Shown here: one piece after another, positions 30,501 to 37,301 of the stretch
Layout of the letters: the number at the start of each line of letters is the position of its first letter
Numbering within the stretch: the first letter of the stretch is position 1
NCBI RefSeq assembly: GCF_000737575.1
Contig: NZ_CP006270.1
Location: forward strand, 1,491,163-1,555,162
DNA: 64,000 nt
Source: Synechococcus sp. KORDI-49
GTDB taxonomy: Bacteria; Cyanobacteriota; Cyanobacteriia; PCC-6307; Cyanobiaceae
Direction: 5' to 3'
Notes under the pieces: generated by a model
The model's database searches: none
What the model saw: the letters and a program-made list of their open reading frames with translations, nothing else
What the model was told of the DNA's origin: nothing
Translations under genes and position numbers: made by a program

Positions 30501-32726
30501 TCAAAACAAGATGATTGGCAAGAATCCCCGACAAATGATGAGCGGAATGTCAGCTTCCAATTACCTGCCGGCGAGTGGAGACTCATTGTTGAACATGGCG
30601 AAACATGGAATGAAATCAGCCAAGACTATCAATTAAAAATCAGCACAAGTGCTGCAACCTTTGAAGCAGAAAAGACATTCACGGAAGATTCAACCAGCCA
30701 TGACTTCAATGTCAGCCTAGATAACTATAGAAAAGAAAAGATTTTCAATGTTGATGTTGCAGGAAATCTCACCTTTAGCCTGACAACACCTGAAGATTTC
30801 GAAGGTGATGTATTCATGAATTTATTTGACCTTGGCGGCCAATGGTTGAATGAATCTTGGACAGGAACATTTAACCAATATGTCGAAGCAGGTTCTTACA
30901 GACTCGAAATCAATTCCTGGACACCTCCAACCCCAGGACTTGAGGCTCCATCAGTCGCAATAAGCGCAACTCTGGATACATCCGTAAGTCTTGACGTTGA
31001 TACAGACACGAAAGATTCACCCAGCGGCTCGATCACAGTCGATGGTGTGCCGACAGAAGGTGAGTTAAATTCACTTGATCCAGAAGACTGGTGGACACTG
31101 AAGCTGAATGGTGGAAAAATCTACACCCTCAGAGCCACTGATTTCACGGAAGACGTGAACCTGGTTGCCCTGAATAATTTATTAAATTACGAAGAATGGA
31201 GCGTGAACTGGGGGACAGAAACAGTCAACGACGATGGCTCCTTCACGTTCACTCCCTCAGATGAAACACTGCTATTTGATCTCTCCGAATATGAAAGTAC
31301 CAAGACCTATCAATTCACTGTTAATCCCCATATCTATTCCTTCAATCCAACGAGTTACAGCCTAATAGCAAAAAGCCACGACACTTTGGAGGCGGCACAA
31401 ACTGAAATTAGCACAGGAATCGTTTCTTATGATGATATTTTTGACAGCTTCTTCGGAGAAACCAGTGACTCGTCTGATTCTGTCAAGATTGATAAAAACG
31501 ACTTAATGGGATTGGCCAAGCTAACAGAACCAACGACCGATGAAGTCAACACGCTGAAAGCTGCGCTGGAAAAAGAATTGGGTGCCATGGGTCAGGAACT
31601 CTCAGGAAACCCAATCGCGTTCAAGAGCTCCCTCACCTCAGAGGATGGCAGCTCAACCAGTTCAACAGTCGCTGTCGTTGTCACGAAGGACGTTCCAGAA
31701 ACGGTTTCCGATCAGGTCTCGTCTGAGAACATCACCGAACTGAACAACAACGAGCCTGCAGAACTCACCAGTACCGGTTCTACAGAAGAGTTCGGAGCGA
31801 AAGAAATTTCAGAACTGGGCAACGACACGAAGGACGAAGCGGAAGATCTCACTCCGATCAGCCAACCAGTTGATGTTTCTGCAAGATCGAGAAGCAGCAC
31901 ACTCTCTGGGTTCCTTGCTGAAGGGAATCCAGGAAACGCACTACAAGGAGAGAACTTCAACTCCAATCACGCTTCCACCACACAGGATCTCGGACTACAA
32001 CGAATTGGTATTCAACTCAGTGATGAAATCATTGCTCAGTTGAGTGATCCTGAAGAGACTCGAGACCTGATCTGGTATCGCAAACCAAATAATGGTGATG
32101 CTTTCATCTTTACGTACGACAGCACAACCGGTACCGGAGCACTCCTTGAAGACTCAGATTCAAATGGCACAAACGATGTCATGGCTCTCTATGTCAGAGA
32201 TGGTGGGCGTGGCGATGATGACAAGCAAGTGAATGGTGAGATCGTCTCACCAGGTGGCTTGGCATTCGCCAGCTTGACGGCCGCTGCTCCAGACACAACC
32301 ACCACCACTGTCATCAATGAAGATGGTGTAGCTGTTGAAGTTGAGACAGTACTCTGGAAATTGGATGTGGACTCTGATGGCATCATCAATGCCCTCGCCG
32401 ATGGACTGGCTATCACACGCCGTCATCTTGAAGGCAGTCTTGAAACTGATCCAGTTCTGAATCAACTGGTGTCGACCAGTGGAGAACGCACAACGGAATC
32501 TTCCGTGAGAAAATATCTTGACCTTGGCATTCAAACACCAGACAAGGTGCTTGACATTGACAACTCTGGTACGTTCGACACGAGTGATCTGGCACTGATT
32601 CTGCGTCAGGCCACTGGTACCTTCCCAAGCACATCTCTCTCAAACGGTTTCAGCAACGACACAGTCACGCACGCCGACATTATCGAAAATCTGAATAGTC
32701 TAATCTCAGATCAACAGGCAACATAA
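24543..32726 (+). CDS. Giant acidic repeat protein with C-terminal EF-hand/dockerin-like pair
   Basis: A 2727-residue, very acidic protein of unknown function. After a short non-signal N-terminus (Trp-rich helix, residues 1-75) come 24-residue acidic repeats (about 112-190), a beta-rich domain (250-730), an acidic Gln/Asn/Pro linker, a second beta-rich domain (about 860-1140), thirteen 15-residue repeats of type GEGQQPPQGDFEDHN (1169-1363), then a long beta-rich section. Parts of that section, such as VDGKKLVFTLSESV, look like bacterial Ig-like or SwmB-type repeats, and others like PPC domains (tentative). Near the end are two calcium-loop-like units, DVDSDGIINALADGLAITRR (from 2608) and DIDNSGTFDTSDLALILRQ with GTFPS (from 2671). 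No catalytic motif was seen. It is probably a cell-surface or matrix protein exported by a type I system. Confidence 0.85.
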   Translation: MLRMQEMLNHPWFLIMSKLHGLDAYGYVVNAWLDGELETSGLSEIPALGWFWSDLLKHRMWMIDELENWAGIINEQEEPPEGGDGPGNEDHGFGPDHGENGDGPGDPFDPEAELDGGDEEDIDDNQAEDDELDPDAELDGGEEEDIDDNQAEDDELDPDAELDDGEEEDIDDNQAEDDELVPDAELDDGEDGDNFEDIALQHPDNEEEDAIFNNQIDDENNDEFANDVDDGNEGNDEDTISETQGNPDIAENYSSTFVSIANKLSGTNDYDSSNFREFFHGSNGAPAHSEANKATLAELSFMGDLSEHFDDLGNFTGTVKLVDEDGTVIENNIPSFTDPFSLMYPDSGMMPGMREDYIFVFVSEEIQEGYSFEVDFKIEGETEGSTDVVVGPLLAESYPISDFWSLDAFQLDVRIGEAEYSINGMEEAEGYFDINNNQIVLNGTNLGLDNGVELGFAEHEGLPNSIKSFATYKVSNLEETGRETIFNLTNKTGKVVSFNDDKISERLESLSENSYGANDGLRMAVSKTETQFRIDWDMAGDIDFISLDPLITEDFVVETLNPDAADGDVFTTWTKLELNDVKAAFSEIEISLKQEGAIPSLESTDYAIPESWEIRMSYDDLIKETIPADALASNDEQDAEQSINANETYLFFDKSVFDVVIGNEDLTSATLSIGPAGASQITLEDIHQLESLEVLIGSITDAAAWAQATDVTWTKYIESHFMPGYGVGHDEMGGDEGPNDMPEGQPPIGHDENGMMNEGEPDMNEEHQDIHTTQLVMQEEETEQNDVQNVSTSHNDEIDNTGEVPITGNQPNHQDDTENPPGEEEDAPNEMQEGPFNPDQEGTGGNTEMGGGAESTEVVNPGLKLSALTDGEGLSDFSVTLTLQHQDGELDRVYNSIWFGKLNEEGTAVAADPDGFSLITRSWQNWEETNVVTIDRYGDGLGVLAIDDSVDYPEWSDYFPNVFFETPWHLPWDQQRLAAKTLKVEGKAFDSGDDLLLNVEIEIPKENEAGHTHSEYRHYTLLVDIYGGDSNQESPLSDLEKEELFMMSGGGFKDPYGPQYESEIHIPLALEEGETAFTPELLTGHLQQKLESFFDGLELYESFDFGSVSSPGHNSITDGQQFRALIDLYAESKGLEAVVTEVDPFSDDSEDDDTDNPDDLDAVALQHEDEGQEPPQGDFEDDNGEGQQPPQGDFEDHDGEGQQPPQGDFEDHNGEGQQPPQGDFEDDNGEGQEPPQGDFEDDNGEGQQPPQGDFEDDNGEGQQPPQGDFEDHNGEGQQPPQGDFEDHNGEGQEPPQGDFEDDNGEGQQPPQGDFEDHNGEGQEPPQGDFEDHDGEDQEPPQGGFEDHNGEGQEPPQGDFEDHDGDPADKDYGPGLEITVGDEIFTWNVSGHGGDPDEGTGPHATRNGQGLSFTDQELESIKALDEIELFADQVLTFGDIVDESDEFRTLKSSTIDFNIPEDGEKPLVDMWGYVVFDESNDLAFMEAEEAYNSSFHTESYEWVNNFGLRKPGFEWAWTDPLGPDSDSNRRIQVDYVGMDELAKIEANGSTYKPGDIKLKIDKKLVDPEKYDVRVEWGHQLIITLKEEGEIILTPESKVSFELSDDVYDEEGVLTKAGHGFVDVNGQRLEAGEKVKVDNWAAFSQMGFDFSEQIMLNPETSVVKGKKITLEFYGDADFSTDSEKATVPEKADFQFYSYDPARGVETSLTLSEEDIAVDGKKLVFTLSESVPSGTFVEATYDPSLSTFSDSSTEADNAFTNLNGVAAEPFYFLPLKNESPDEQGPHIMYADVAGKMMHLQLEDPNGIYIGDAELSNENLPNPSNFSLEATDSENKTKKITATSVILNRWGDLEFQLDSAVTSTDVVKLTYSGNSLKDSLKNSSKIRDFEVWNNSVDFSFEDANSWFLLNDLTNVVFNDGLYIQDNGNVSSLSSNFQFIDEYVFKLKEFSKVTIDLTDVNGETLDDDGDANLDFVLENERTFDYVGGSFNSKQDDWQESPTNDERNVSFQLPAGEWRLIVEHGETWNEISQDYQLKISTSAATFEAEKTFTEDSTSHDFNVSLDNYRKEKIFNVDVAGNLTFSLTTPEDFEGDVFMNLFDLGGQWLNESWTGTFNQYVEAGSYRLEINSWTPPTPGLEAPSVAISATLDTSVSLDVDTDTKDSPSGSITVDGVPTEGELNSLDPEDWWTLKLNGGKIYTLRATDFTEDVNLVALNNLLNYEEWSVNWGTETVNDDGSFTFTPSDETLLFDLSEYESTKTYQFTVNPHIYSFNPTSYSLIAKSHDTLEAAQTEISTGIVSYDDIFDSFFGETSDSSDSVKIDKNDLMGLAKLTEPTTDEVNTLKAALEKELGAMGQELSGNPIAFKSSLTSEDGSSTSSTVAVVVTKDVPETVSDQVSSENITELNNNEPAELTSTGSTEEFGAKEISELGNDTKDEAEDLTPISQPVDVSARSRSSTLSGFLAEGNPGNALQGENFNSNHASTTQDLGLQRIGIQLSDEIIAQLSDPEETRDLIWYRKPNNGDAFIFTYDSTTGTGALLEDSDSNGTNDVMALYVRDGGRGDDDKQVNGEIVSPGGLAFASLTAAAPDTTTTTVINEDGVAVEVETVLWKLDVDSDGIINALADGLAITRRHLEGSLETDPVLNQLVSTSGERTTESSVRKYLDLGIQTPDKVLDIDNSGTFDTSDLALILRQATGTFPSTSLSNGFSNDTVTHADIIENLNSLISDQQAT
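24876..25114 (+). repeat. 72-base tandem repeats encoding an acidic 24-residue unit
   Basis: Three full copies and a partial fourth begin at 24876, 24948, 25020 and 25092, exactly 72 bases apart. Each encodes a unit of the kind EEDIDDNQAEDDELDPD preceded by AELDGG or AELDDG. Copies differ at only a few positions, which indicates recent expansion. Confidence 0.9.
28047..28631 (+). repeat. Thirteen 45-base tandem repeats (PPQGDFED)
   Basis: Thirteen in-frame copies of a 45-base unit encode variants of GEGQ(Q/E)PPQGDFED(D/H)(N/D). Variation is restricted to three or four codon positions, and variants recur in mixed order, as expected from repeated slippage or unequal exchange. No spacers are present, so it is not a CRISPR array. 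Confidence 0.95.
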
Positions 32727-32747
32727 AGGGAGGACAGATCAACTGCT

Positions 32748-33995
32748 TTGGAATATCAGGAATTGCAGGCTATTTTTGATGAGTGGTTGACTCAAAATGA
32801 TCACTGGAAGCCGATCATCTATCGATCGGCTTCCAGTGAAATTCATTCCATCGACCTCCAAACATTTCAAGGCGGGCATCGAATTGCACGTTTTCTCCTT
32901 AGTGATAATTTAGCTGAACGCATCAATTCCGTTCTTGGCGATCAACTACCGATCGTCCTTACTCAGGACTGGATTGATGTCTCTCTACTTGACGACGAAA
33001 TATCCGGGGCACCGCAGACTGTCGCTAACTTTGAACGCTACGTTGAAGAGGGAAAATATACAGACGTTATTCTTCATCGTCTGATTGCAGGATTCGTGCT
33101 TCAGGGAGGAGGCTTTCAATGGTCTGACAACCAGACAAGTCCATCCACCATTGAAAGCTTTTCGCCAGTACAGAACGAATTCAGCAGTGAGCGAAGCAAT
33201 ACACGAGGCACGATTGCGATGGCCAAAATTGGCAACGATCCCGATAGCGCCACCAACCAGTGGTTTTTCAATCTTGCCGACAACAGCAACAATCTAGACA
33301 ACCAGAATGGCGGTTTTACTGTCTTTGGAAAGACAAAGACAGAAACAGACTTGCTCTTTGTCGACATATTAGCAAGCTCACCAGTTGCCAATGCAGGTGG
33401 CGTATTCAGCACTCTGCCTTATTTATCTCTAACCGACAATACAATTACAGCACCTGACACCGTGAGATTCAAATCAATTGAAATTATCGACCAGCGCAAG
33501 GAAATCGATTTTGAACTAAGCATTGACAATGCAGATCAGACCCCCATTAAAGCGACTCTAGAAAATGGCCAAACTCTGATCTCGTCGGAAACCATAATCG
33601 AACAAAGCTCTATGGATTGGCTCACATTACGAGCGACAGAAAAGCTAAGTGGCCAACACCTTGAACAACTGATACCCGTCTTCAACAGTACAAATGACAA
33701 CCTAACGGGCTACCAGCAACTCCTGGATAATGCATTGATCCTAAGCAACCATTTGAACACCAAAGAAGACGAACAGATCAATTCAATAGCCCTATCAAGT
33801 CAAACAGAAAGCATCATCGATATTGATCAGAATCGAAATATCGATCTTCAGGACGGCAAACTGATGCTGAGACACGCCTTTGGCACATTCCCAGGCCTGT
33901 CCTTACAGCAGAATTTAAATGGAATCGCCGAAGATACAAATCCTTCAGACTTGTTGAATTCCCTGAATCAGCTGACAACTCCTGTGGAAACCTGA
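32748..33995 (+). CDS. Cyclophilin-type peptidyl-prolyl isomerase with EF-hand-like C-terminal tag
   Basis: A 415-residue protein. The cyclophilin core covers roughly residues 85-225: APQTVANFERYVEEGKY, then ILHRLIAGFVLQGGGF (substrate-site Arg and Phe), TRGTIAMAKIG, SATNQWFFNLADN and FTVFGK. It should speed cis-trans isomerisation of proline peptide bonds. A beta-rich region follows, and from residue 358 DIDQNRNIDLQDGKLMLRH with GTFPGLSL repeats the tag of the two large neighbours. No signal peptide is seen. The start is taken as TTG 32748, behind an AAGGGAGGA ribosome-binding site 14 bases upstream; no in-frame ATG or GTG is nearby. It follows the acidic protein by 21 bases, so they are probably co-transcribed and may act together outside the cell. 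Confidence 0.85.
   Translation: MEYQELQAIFDEWLTQNDHWKPIIYRSASSEIHSIDLQTFQGGHRIARFLLSDNLAERINSVLGDQLPIVLTQDWIDVSLLDDEISGAPQTVANFERYVEEGKYTDVILHRLIAGFVLQGGGFQWSDNQTSPSTIESFSPVQNEFSSERSNTRGTIAMAKIGNDPDSATNQWFFNLADNSNNLDNQNGGFTVFGKTKTETDLLFVDILASSPVANAGGVFSTLPYLSLTDNTITAPDTVRFKSIEIIDQRKEIDFELSIDNADQTPIKATLENGQTLISSETIIEQSSMDWLTLRATEKLSGQHLEQLIPVFNSTNDNLTGYQQLLDNALILSNHLNTKEDEQINSIALSSQTESIIDIDQNRNIDLQDGKLMLRHAFGTFPGLSLQQNLNGIAEDTNPSDLLNSLNQLTTPVET
32801..32839. repeat. 16-bp perfect inverted repeat inside the cyclophilin coding start
   Basis: TCACTGGAAGCCGATC (32801-32816) and GATCGGCTTCCAGTGA (32824-32839) are perfect reverse complements with a seven-base loop. The hairpin sits about 50 bases after the assumed TTG start. 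No T-tract follows, so termination is unlikely; an RNA structure or recombination scar is possible. Confidence 0.85.
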
Positions 33996-34001
33996 TTGCA
34001 A

Positions 34002-34826
34002 TCAAGACATCGCATCAGGCAAGACACACCACATCCCCTGCTCTCGCCCCGATTCAGGATCTACCAATTTACCGCGAAAGACAACAGCGGCACCACTGAT
34101 GTTTGCCTTTACCAATCCTGGCTTCGAACCATAGCGTCTTAAAAAGCGTTGCAATGTTTCAACTGATCTATAGCCAATGGCTTCAGCAGCTTGCTGCGTT
34201 GTGAGAGGTGGCAACTTCTCAAGTGAACGCAATTCATCACTGGAAAGAATTCTTGGCTGACTGGAATCCTGTGAATCCTCTACCTCTGGTTTTGCTGCAG
34301 CTCCAGCACCAACAGCTGATTCAAGTTGCTCCAGTCGGTCGAGAATTTTCGAAACCAAATCCGGAGATGACGACGTTGCGGAAGATTCACTTGGATCGAT
34401 CAGAACCTTCTCGGCCTCAACGAATTTCTGACGTCTGAAAATCATCAGCATCAATGGGCCGACTGGATAAAATCCAACCAATTCCCAACCATGCTCACCA
34501 TTGGTGTTCAGAAAGCTCTGAAGCTGGTGTGCTGGATGAGAACTCTGACCTCCTCCTCCACTAGCACCCTGGCGAGAGGAAGGTGGATGGGAGTAGAAGC
34601 TTGGAAACTCCTGTTCAAGATAGGCCTGAGAGAAAATCGGGTTTGGAGAACCCGATTTCTGCGGTTCAGCTGATGGAGTGGGCTTTGGAGGCTGCTTCAC
34701 CGATGGAGGCGGGGGCCCATCAGAAACAGGCCGGGCACTCTTAGCATGCGAGGACCCGGCTGGAGGAGAGACATTCAAATGAATGACTCTGTATTCCCAG
34801 ACTGGATGATTGTTGTCAGTTGCCAT
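34002..34826 (-). CDS. Hypothetical protein, DUF4177-like with proline/glycine-rich insert
   Basis: A 274-residue protein of unknown role. The N-terminal VWEYRVIHLN and the later LNTNGEHGWELVGFYPVG with LMLMIFRRQK together match the outline of DUF4177-type small domains. Here the two halves are separated by about 85 residues rich in Pro, Ser and Gly. After an acidic linker, the C-terminal part reads LTTQQAAEAIGYRSVETLQR, which looks like a helix-turn-helix, followed by a short beta-rich tail ending VDPESGREQGMWCVLPDA. The domain call is from memory of the pattern and is tentative. It is convergent with the cyclophilin gene (six bases between stops) and heads away from the next small gene. Confidence 0.7.
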   Translation of the reverse strand: MATDNNHPVWEYRVIHLNVSPPAGSSHAKSARPVSDGPPPPSVKQPPKPTPSAEPQKSGSPNPIFSQAYLEQEFPSFYSHPPSSRQGASGGGGQSSHPAHQLQSFLNTNGEHGWELVGFYPVGPLMLMIFRRQKFVEAEKVLIDPSESSATSSSPDLVSKILDRLEQLESAVGAGAAAKPEVEDSQDSSQPRILSSDELRSLEKLPPLTTQQAAEAIGYRSVETLQRFLRRYGSKPGLVKANISGAAVVFRGKLVDPESGREQGMWCVLPDAMS

Positions 34827-34852
34827 TCAGTCAAAGCCGCATGCTGATGGGT

Positions 34853-35128
34853 TCAGCCCTGACCGCCGTCAGAGCTGGATTCCGTATTTTGTAACTTAGC
34901 GAATGCTTCAGGATTCTCAACAGCAAGACGAAGCTGAGCGACAAGAGCACGACGACCCACGTCCATCAAAGCCATCTGGTTGCGCAGACTCTTCATCTCA
35001 GCTTCCGACGAACGAAGAGCAGCAACAAGCTGTTTGGCTGGGTCCGAAAGAGAGGAGAAATCGTATTCTGTATCTCCAAGCTTGATCTTGGCCTGAGACT
35101 GCTGAGAGGCCTGCTGTTCTTCAGACAT
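34853..35128 (-). CDS. Small hypothetical cyanobacterial protein (DUF6447-like)
   Basis: A 91-residue acidic protein. The core IKLGDTEYDFSSLSDPAKQL followed by a long helix (VAALRSSEAEMKSLRNQMAL, then GRRALVAQLRLAV) resembles small proteins grouped as DUF6447, in which a short beta hairpin precedes a coiled helix. The assignment is tentative. The function is unknown. It lies 26 bases upstream of the DUF4177-like gene on the same strand, so the pair is probably one transcription unit. The region up to queC (about 200 bases) holds no recognisable gene. Confidence 0.65.
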   Translation of the reverse strand: MSEEQQASQQSQAKIKLGDTEYDFSSLSDPAKQLVAALRSSEAEMKSLRNQMALMDVGRRALVAQLRLAVENPEAFAKLQNTESSSDGGQG

Positions 35129-35325
35129 GGTCAGATGAATGCTTCATTTGGACGCTAGCACTGATGTTCAATTCGGACATCAAAGCTCGATTCGCAAAAG
35201 CCGTACATTATTTACGCGGCATAAAATTGTTTGGAAGATCGTAATCAGAACCAGAAATCGATGTCAGTCAACCCTTCCTGGAAGACCATACAGCTGGATG
35301 ACACGCCAGACTTCAGAATGAAAGG

Positions 35326-36006
35326 ATGACGTCCGCAACGGCTATCGCCCTGCTCTCGGGAGGACTGGACTCCGCCACAGCAGCAGCCCTCGCATTAGAG
35401 GATGGATTCCGGGTGATCGGATTGTCCTTTGATTACGGCCAACGCCATCGCCGAGAGCTGGAGGCCTCTGCCGCAGTTGCGGATCACCTTGGCCTCGCAG
35501 AACACCACCGCATTGCCGTCAACCTTGCCGCCTGGGGGGGGTCAGCTCTGACCGATGCCGCCATCACCATTCCCACCGATGGAGTTCAAGATGGTGTGAT
35601 CCCGCCGACGTATGTACCGGGACGGAACACGGTGTTCATCGCGATCGGCCTCAGCCTCGCTGAGGCCCGAGGCGCCGAACGGCTGGTGTTGGGCGTGAAC
35701 GCCGTCGACTACTCCGGCTACCCCGACTGCCGCCCCGACTACCTGCATGCCTTTCAGGATCTGGCGGATCTGGCCAGCAAAGCCGGTCGGGAAGGACATG
35801 GCACACAGCTGTGGGCACCGTTGGTGCACTGGAGCAAAACCCGAATTGTGGAAGAAGCCCTTCGATTGAATGTGCCGATCCAGGCAACGTGGAGCTGTTA
35901 CAGCGGAGGCAGCACACCCTGCGGAGTCTGCGACAGCTGTCGCATCCGTGATGCCGCCCTGCGGGAGGCTGGCCGGGCTGATCTCTGCAGCGCCAACCGA
36001 CCATGA
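35326..36006 (+). CDS. queC: 7-cyano-7-deazaguanine synthase
   Basis: ATP-dependent conversion of 7-carboxy-7-deazaguanine to preQ0 in queuosine synthesis, the step after QueE. The PP-loop is [15 protein letters not shown] near the N-terminus, followed by [13 protein letters not shown]. The C-terminal zinc site is provided by [18 protein letters not shown], giving four cysteines with the family spacing. At 226 residues it is of normal length. The ATG at 35326 has AAAGG just upstream. The stop overlaps the pabB start by four bases (ATGA), tying it to the folate genes as one operon. Confidence 0.96.
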   Translation: MTSATAIALLSGGLDSATAAALALEDGFRVIGLSFDYGQRHRRELEASAAVADHLGLAEHHRIAVNLAAWGGSALTDAAITIPTDGVQDGVIPPTYVPGRNTVFIAIGLSLAEARGAERLVLGVNAVDYSGYPDCRPDYLHAFQDLADLASKAGREGHGTQLWAPLVHWSKTRIVEEALRLNVPIQATWSCYSGGSTPCGVCDSCRIRDAALREAGRADLCSANRP

Positions 36007-37301
36007 TCACCACCCAGAGGTTGGAGCTGCCCTGGCGCGAGCCTGTCGCGGTGGCCCGGCAACTGGCAGTAGAGAACGGAGAGAGGGGACTGATCTGGCT
36101 CGATGGTGACGGGAGCGAACTGGGGCACAGGGTCACCATCGCCAGCAACCCCCGGGAGATCATCTGCTGCCGGGGATTGCCGGGAGATGCCAACGCCCGG
36201 GATCCCTTTGCAGCCCTGCATCAACTCGGCCCAGGTCACTGGACCGGATGGCTCAGTTACGAAGCTGCCGCCTGGTGTGAACCCGGCAACCCCTGGTCGC
36301 GCGATGGCATGGCCAGTCTCTGGATCGCCCGCCATGACCCCGTCCTGAATTTTGATCTCCGGCGCAGGGAACTGTGGGTCGTTGGCACGGATCCTCAAGC
36401 CATGGAAGAGCTTGCAGAAGGGCTTGCCGCCTGCCAGACCTCGGAGTTCGATCGTGGTCCGGCCATCCCTCTTGGTTCCTGGACGCACCACACCAATGCG
36501 CGGAGTTTCGCCGATGGCGTTCGGCACATCCGCAGACTGATCGCGGACGGCGACCTTTTCCAGGCCAACCTCACCGCCTGCTGCAGCACCACCTGGCCGG
36601 CCCATGGCTCAGCCCTGGAGCTGTTCCAGAGGATTCGGCAACGCTGTCCTGCCCCTTTTGCCGGACTGGTGATCGCCGATAACGGAGAAGCGCTGCTCTC
36701 CTCCTCACCGGAACGTTTCCTGCAGGTTGACTCCGCGGGCCGGGTCCAGACACGACCGATCAAAGGCACGCGACCACGCCACCCAGAACCGGAACAGGAC
36801 GCCGACCTGGCAGCGGAGCTGGTCTCCAGCGACAAGGACAGAGCCGAGAACGTGATGATCGTCGATCTGCTGCGCAATGATCTCGGCCGGGTCTGCATTC
36901 CGGGCTCAATCGAGGTGCCACAACTGGTGGGGCTGGAGAGTTACGCCTCGGTGCACCACCTCACCTCCGTGGTGGAAGGCCAGCTGCGGCAGAACCTGAG
37001 CTGGGTCGACCTGCTGCAGGCATGCTGGCCGGGGGGGTCGATCAGCGGTGCCCCGAAACTGCGGGCCTGTCAGCGCCTGCATGAACTGGAACCAACCAGC
37101 CGTGGTCCCTATTGCGGGTCACTGATCCGCGTTGATTGGGATGGACGTTTCGACAGCAACATTCTGATCCGATCGCTGATGCGAAACGGCATCACTCTGC
37201 GGGCCCACGCCGGTTGCGGCATCGTCGCCGACTCCGACCCCGATGGCGAAGCGGAAGAGCTGATGTGGAAACTGCAACCACTGCTGGAGGCTCTTGCATG
37301 A
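36003..37301 (+). CDS. pabB: Aminodeoxychorismate synthase component I
   Basis: Chorismate-binding enzyme that aminates chorismate to 4-amino-4-deoxychorismate for p-aminobenzoate and folate synthesis. The 432 residues contain the chorismate-binding fold: [40 protein letters not shown], then [20 protein letters not shown] and [14 protein letters not shown]. The PIKGTRPR motif with its lysine favours PabB over anthranilate synthase TrpE, which has Ala at that position. The very next gene is the matching lyase pabC, overlapping by four bases, which supports the call. The glutaminase subunit PabA is not in the window. Confidence 0.93.
   Translation: MITTQRLELPWREPVAVARQLAVENGERGLIWLDGDGSELGHRVTIASNPREIICCRGLPGDANARDPFAALHQLGPGHWTGWLSYEAAAWCEPGNPWSRDGMASLWIARHDPVLNFDLRRRELWVVGTDPQAMEELAEGLAACQTSEFDRGPAIPLGSWTHHTNARSFADGVRHIRRLIADGDLFQANLTACCSTTWPAHGSALELFQRIRQRCPAPFAGLVIADNGEALLSSSPERFLQVDSAGRVQTRPIKGTRPRHPEPEQDADLAAELVSSDKDRAENVMIVDLLRNDLGRVCIPGSIEVPQLVGLESYASVHHLTSVVEGQLRQNLSWVDLLQACWPGGSISGAPKLRACQRLHELEPTSRGPYCGSLIRVDWDGRFDSNILIRSLMRNGITLRAHAGCGIVADSDPDGEAEELMWKLQPLLEALA

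Noticed and set aside
35187-35215. NtcA site before queC (GTA...TAC in the intergenic region)
   Set aside because: The spacing between GTA and TAC is seven bases, not eight, and no suitable -10 follows.
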